Shown here one piece after another: positions 62,786 to 64,000 of a DNA stretch of 64,000 nt. Where the stretch lies: positions 21,278 to 85,277 of the forward strand of contig JBDHKD010000037.1 in assembly GCA_039586575.1 (NCBI GenBank). Direction: 5' to 3'. The translations under genes were made by a program, and so were the position numbers. Positions within the stretch are counted from its first letter, which is position 1; every line of letters starts with the position of its first letter. The notes under the pieces were generated by a model. It saw only the letters and a program-made list of their open reading frames with translations. It ran no database searches and was not told the origin of the DNA. Source of the stretch: G020344215 sp039586575 (lineage in GTDB: Bacteria; Gemmatimonadota; Gemmatimonadetes; Palauibacterales; KS3-K002).

Positions 62786-63931
62786 CTACCCGCCAACTTT
62801 GAGGGTTACCATCAACTTCAGGCGCGTCCGGAGGAACAGGTCCGGCGTGATGCGACTCAAGTTCAGCCGCCCGCCAGGGCCGGTCCGTGTCCCCGATCCC
62901 CTACCTCGGTACACGGCGAAGATCGTGTCGGGGAAGGTGGAGAAGGTCTCGATCTGATGCGTCGACAGGCTGAAGGTCTGCACGAGCTGCGAGGTCAGCA
63001 GGAGTTCACCGAGACGGACCTCGCGATCCGGGTCGCCGGAGAACGCGTCGTCCAAGGTGGGGGCGAGCGACATCTCCAAAAACCCCTCCACCTCGACGTT
63101 GTGGTTGAGCATGACCTCGAGCGAGCCACGCACATATCGCTCCGCCAGCTCCTGGCGGCTCTGCTCGTCGATCACGATGCGGTCGTCTTCCTCGTACTCC
63201 TTGTCGTCGACGACCACCGTCACACCGCGCACAACGATCTGGTCGAGCTTGGCCTGCAGGTTGACCACCCGCGTCGTGTCGATGGTCACTACCTGGGTGT
63301 CCGGCGGCGAGTGGACGTAGAGAACGACACGGAACCCCTCGCTGAGCTCGACATCGGCGACGGCGCGATCGATCTCGCGGGTGGAGTCGGGCGGCAACTC
63401 TCCTGTCGCGCCGACGATCAACACGCTGTCGATGGTCGTTCCGGTGGCGATGTCGCGCACGGCCAGCGCGATCGAGCCGGTGGAGTCGGGGTGCGAGTGC
63501 TGCTGCACGAGGTCGAAGTTGAGATTGTTCTCGACTCCCGTCTGCAGACGCGCTTCGCGCACCTCGATGGAGTAGATGTCCGGCGAGAAGGGGACATCGA
63601 GCGAGTCGACGAAGTCGAACGGCGGGATCGTGACGGTCTCGCCGTGGAGCGCCTTGCACAGGTCGCACATGTCGGCGAGCCGGTAAGCGATGCTGTCCTC
63701 CTGCAGGTCGACCACGAAGACCTTCTCGCCGTCGGCCGTTGCCGTGTCGACTCTTTCCGGCAGGAAGTCGATGGTCGTCAGCGAGTCGGAGGTGAAGGGG
63801 AAGCTGAGGGAGACCTCCCAAGCCGGTTCCTCGGGAATCTCGCACGCCGCCAGCAGGAGCACTCCGGCGGCGGCGGCCAGGAGCCCCGCGCGGCGTGTCG
63901 GTCCGTCGCTCCAGGGGTCGAATTGGGCCAT
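62786..63931 (-). CDS. Large predicted lipoprotein
   Basis: A 381-residue protein with a lipobox (LAAAAGVLLLAAC, Cys near residue 30). The mature part is beta-rich and acidic with MCDLCKALHG, a CxxC pair, near residue 90, and repeated DSTxxI strands. The Cys pair, Thr/Asp-rich sheets and following barrel protein suggest an outer-membrane-associated surface or assembly lipoprotein. I do not recognise a family. No gene lies upstream within the window. Confidence 0.7.
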   Translation of the reverse strand: MAQFDPWSDGPTRRAGLLAAAAGVLLLAACEIPEEPAWEVSLSFPFTSDSLTTIDFLPERVDTATADGEKVFVVDLQEDSIAYRLADMCDLCKALHGETVTIPPFDFVDSLDVPFSPDIYSIEVREARLQTGVENNLNFDLVQQHSHPDSTGSIALAVRDIATGTTIDSVLIVGATGELPPDSTREIDRAVADVELSEGFRVVLYVHSPPDTQVVTIDTTRVVNLQAKLDQIVVRGVTVVVDDKEYEEDDRIVIDEQSRQELAERYVRGSLEVMLNHNVEVEGFLEMSLAPTLDDAFSGDPDREVRLGELLLTSQLVQTFSLSTHQIETFSTFPDTIFAVYRGRGSGTRTGPGGRLNLSRITPDLFLRTRLKLMVTLKVGG

Positions 63932-63982
63932 GCGCGGGAAATATGGGCTTCGGTATCAGGCCACGGAAGAGGCGGCGGGGAA

Positions 63983-64000
63983 GTTGGGGAGTTGGGGAGT
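63983..64000. repeat. Octamer repeat gttgggga at the window edge
   Basis: Two complete units (63983-63990, 63991-63998) and the first two bases of a third; the array continues beyond the window. It resembles the ttcgggga units after mltD. Confidence 0.7.

Overview
This is a GC-rich chromosomal segment of a diderm bacterium. It carries outer-membrane assembly genes (a TamA/BamA-type Omp85 protein with TamB, SurA-like chaperones, Lgt), an FtsEX-EnvC division module, many lipoprotein signals and two outer-envelope proteins at the right end. No rRNA, tRNA, CRISPR array, transposon, phage or defence island is visible. Gene content and order (ruvB-queA-tgt-yajC; mfd, PPIases, pdxA, ftsEX-envC-holB; DUF58 with a BatA-like protein) fit an uncultured Gemmatimonadota-like lineage. 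That placement is inference, not a database result.

Layout. Positions 1-36152 are almost all plus strand and tightly packed, with many 4-bp stop/start overlaps. In order: ruvB end, queA, tgt; an octamer-repeat hairpin; yajC, def, fmt; a tenI-like gene with thiS and thiG; rsmB, a PASTA protein, a TlpA-like thioredoxin, a YbbR protein, tsaD, lgt; a phosphoesterase with tamA and tamB; htpX, a lipid kinase, uvrA and a CDP-alcohol phosphatidyltransferase. A looser accessory stretch follows (about 24.5-31.7 kb: methyltransferase, HhH protein, GT-C glycosyltransferase, SDR, DinB, M28 peptidase). Next is a probable envelope-stress operon (two membrane/coiled-coil proteins, YbjN-like, PspA, AI-2E-type permease), then acpS. 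A pteridine-reductase-like SDR lies on minus. Positions 37260-43482 are plus: lipoprotein, DUF1232, guaB, a promoter with a palindromic operator, a class V aminotransferase and mltD. A bidirectional terminator separates these from a long minus-strand run (58927-43590): DUF58, BatA-like, mfd, two PPIases, pdxA, ftsE, ftsX, envC, holB, moaC and a lytic transglycosylase. The end holds an M28 peptidase and DUF72 (plus), then a barrel protein and lipoprotein pair (minus).

The most striking thing is not a new cassette but a set of breaks in otherwise ordinary genes. fmt lacks about 52 residues in frame, including the catalytic Asn/His. A DUF1611-like gene is reduced to its two ends. mfd is frameshifted exactly at a perfect 8-bp hairpin. 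A DUF4440 lipoprotein is frameshifted. def, rsmB, pdxA and the AI-2E permease have no ATG/GTG/TTG at the place homology demands; rsmB and the permease instead have a CTG behind a good Shine-Dalgarno. Either this is an assembly with small deletions, or the lineage has real gene erosion and unusual initiation; reads would decide. Also notable are period-8 repeats at gene ends, one of which contains the tgt stop codon and folds back on inverted copies of itself before a T-run.
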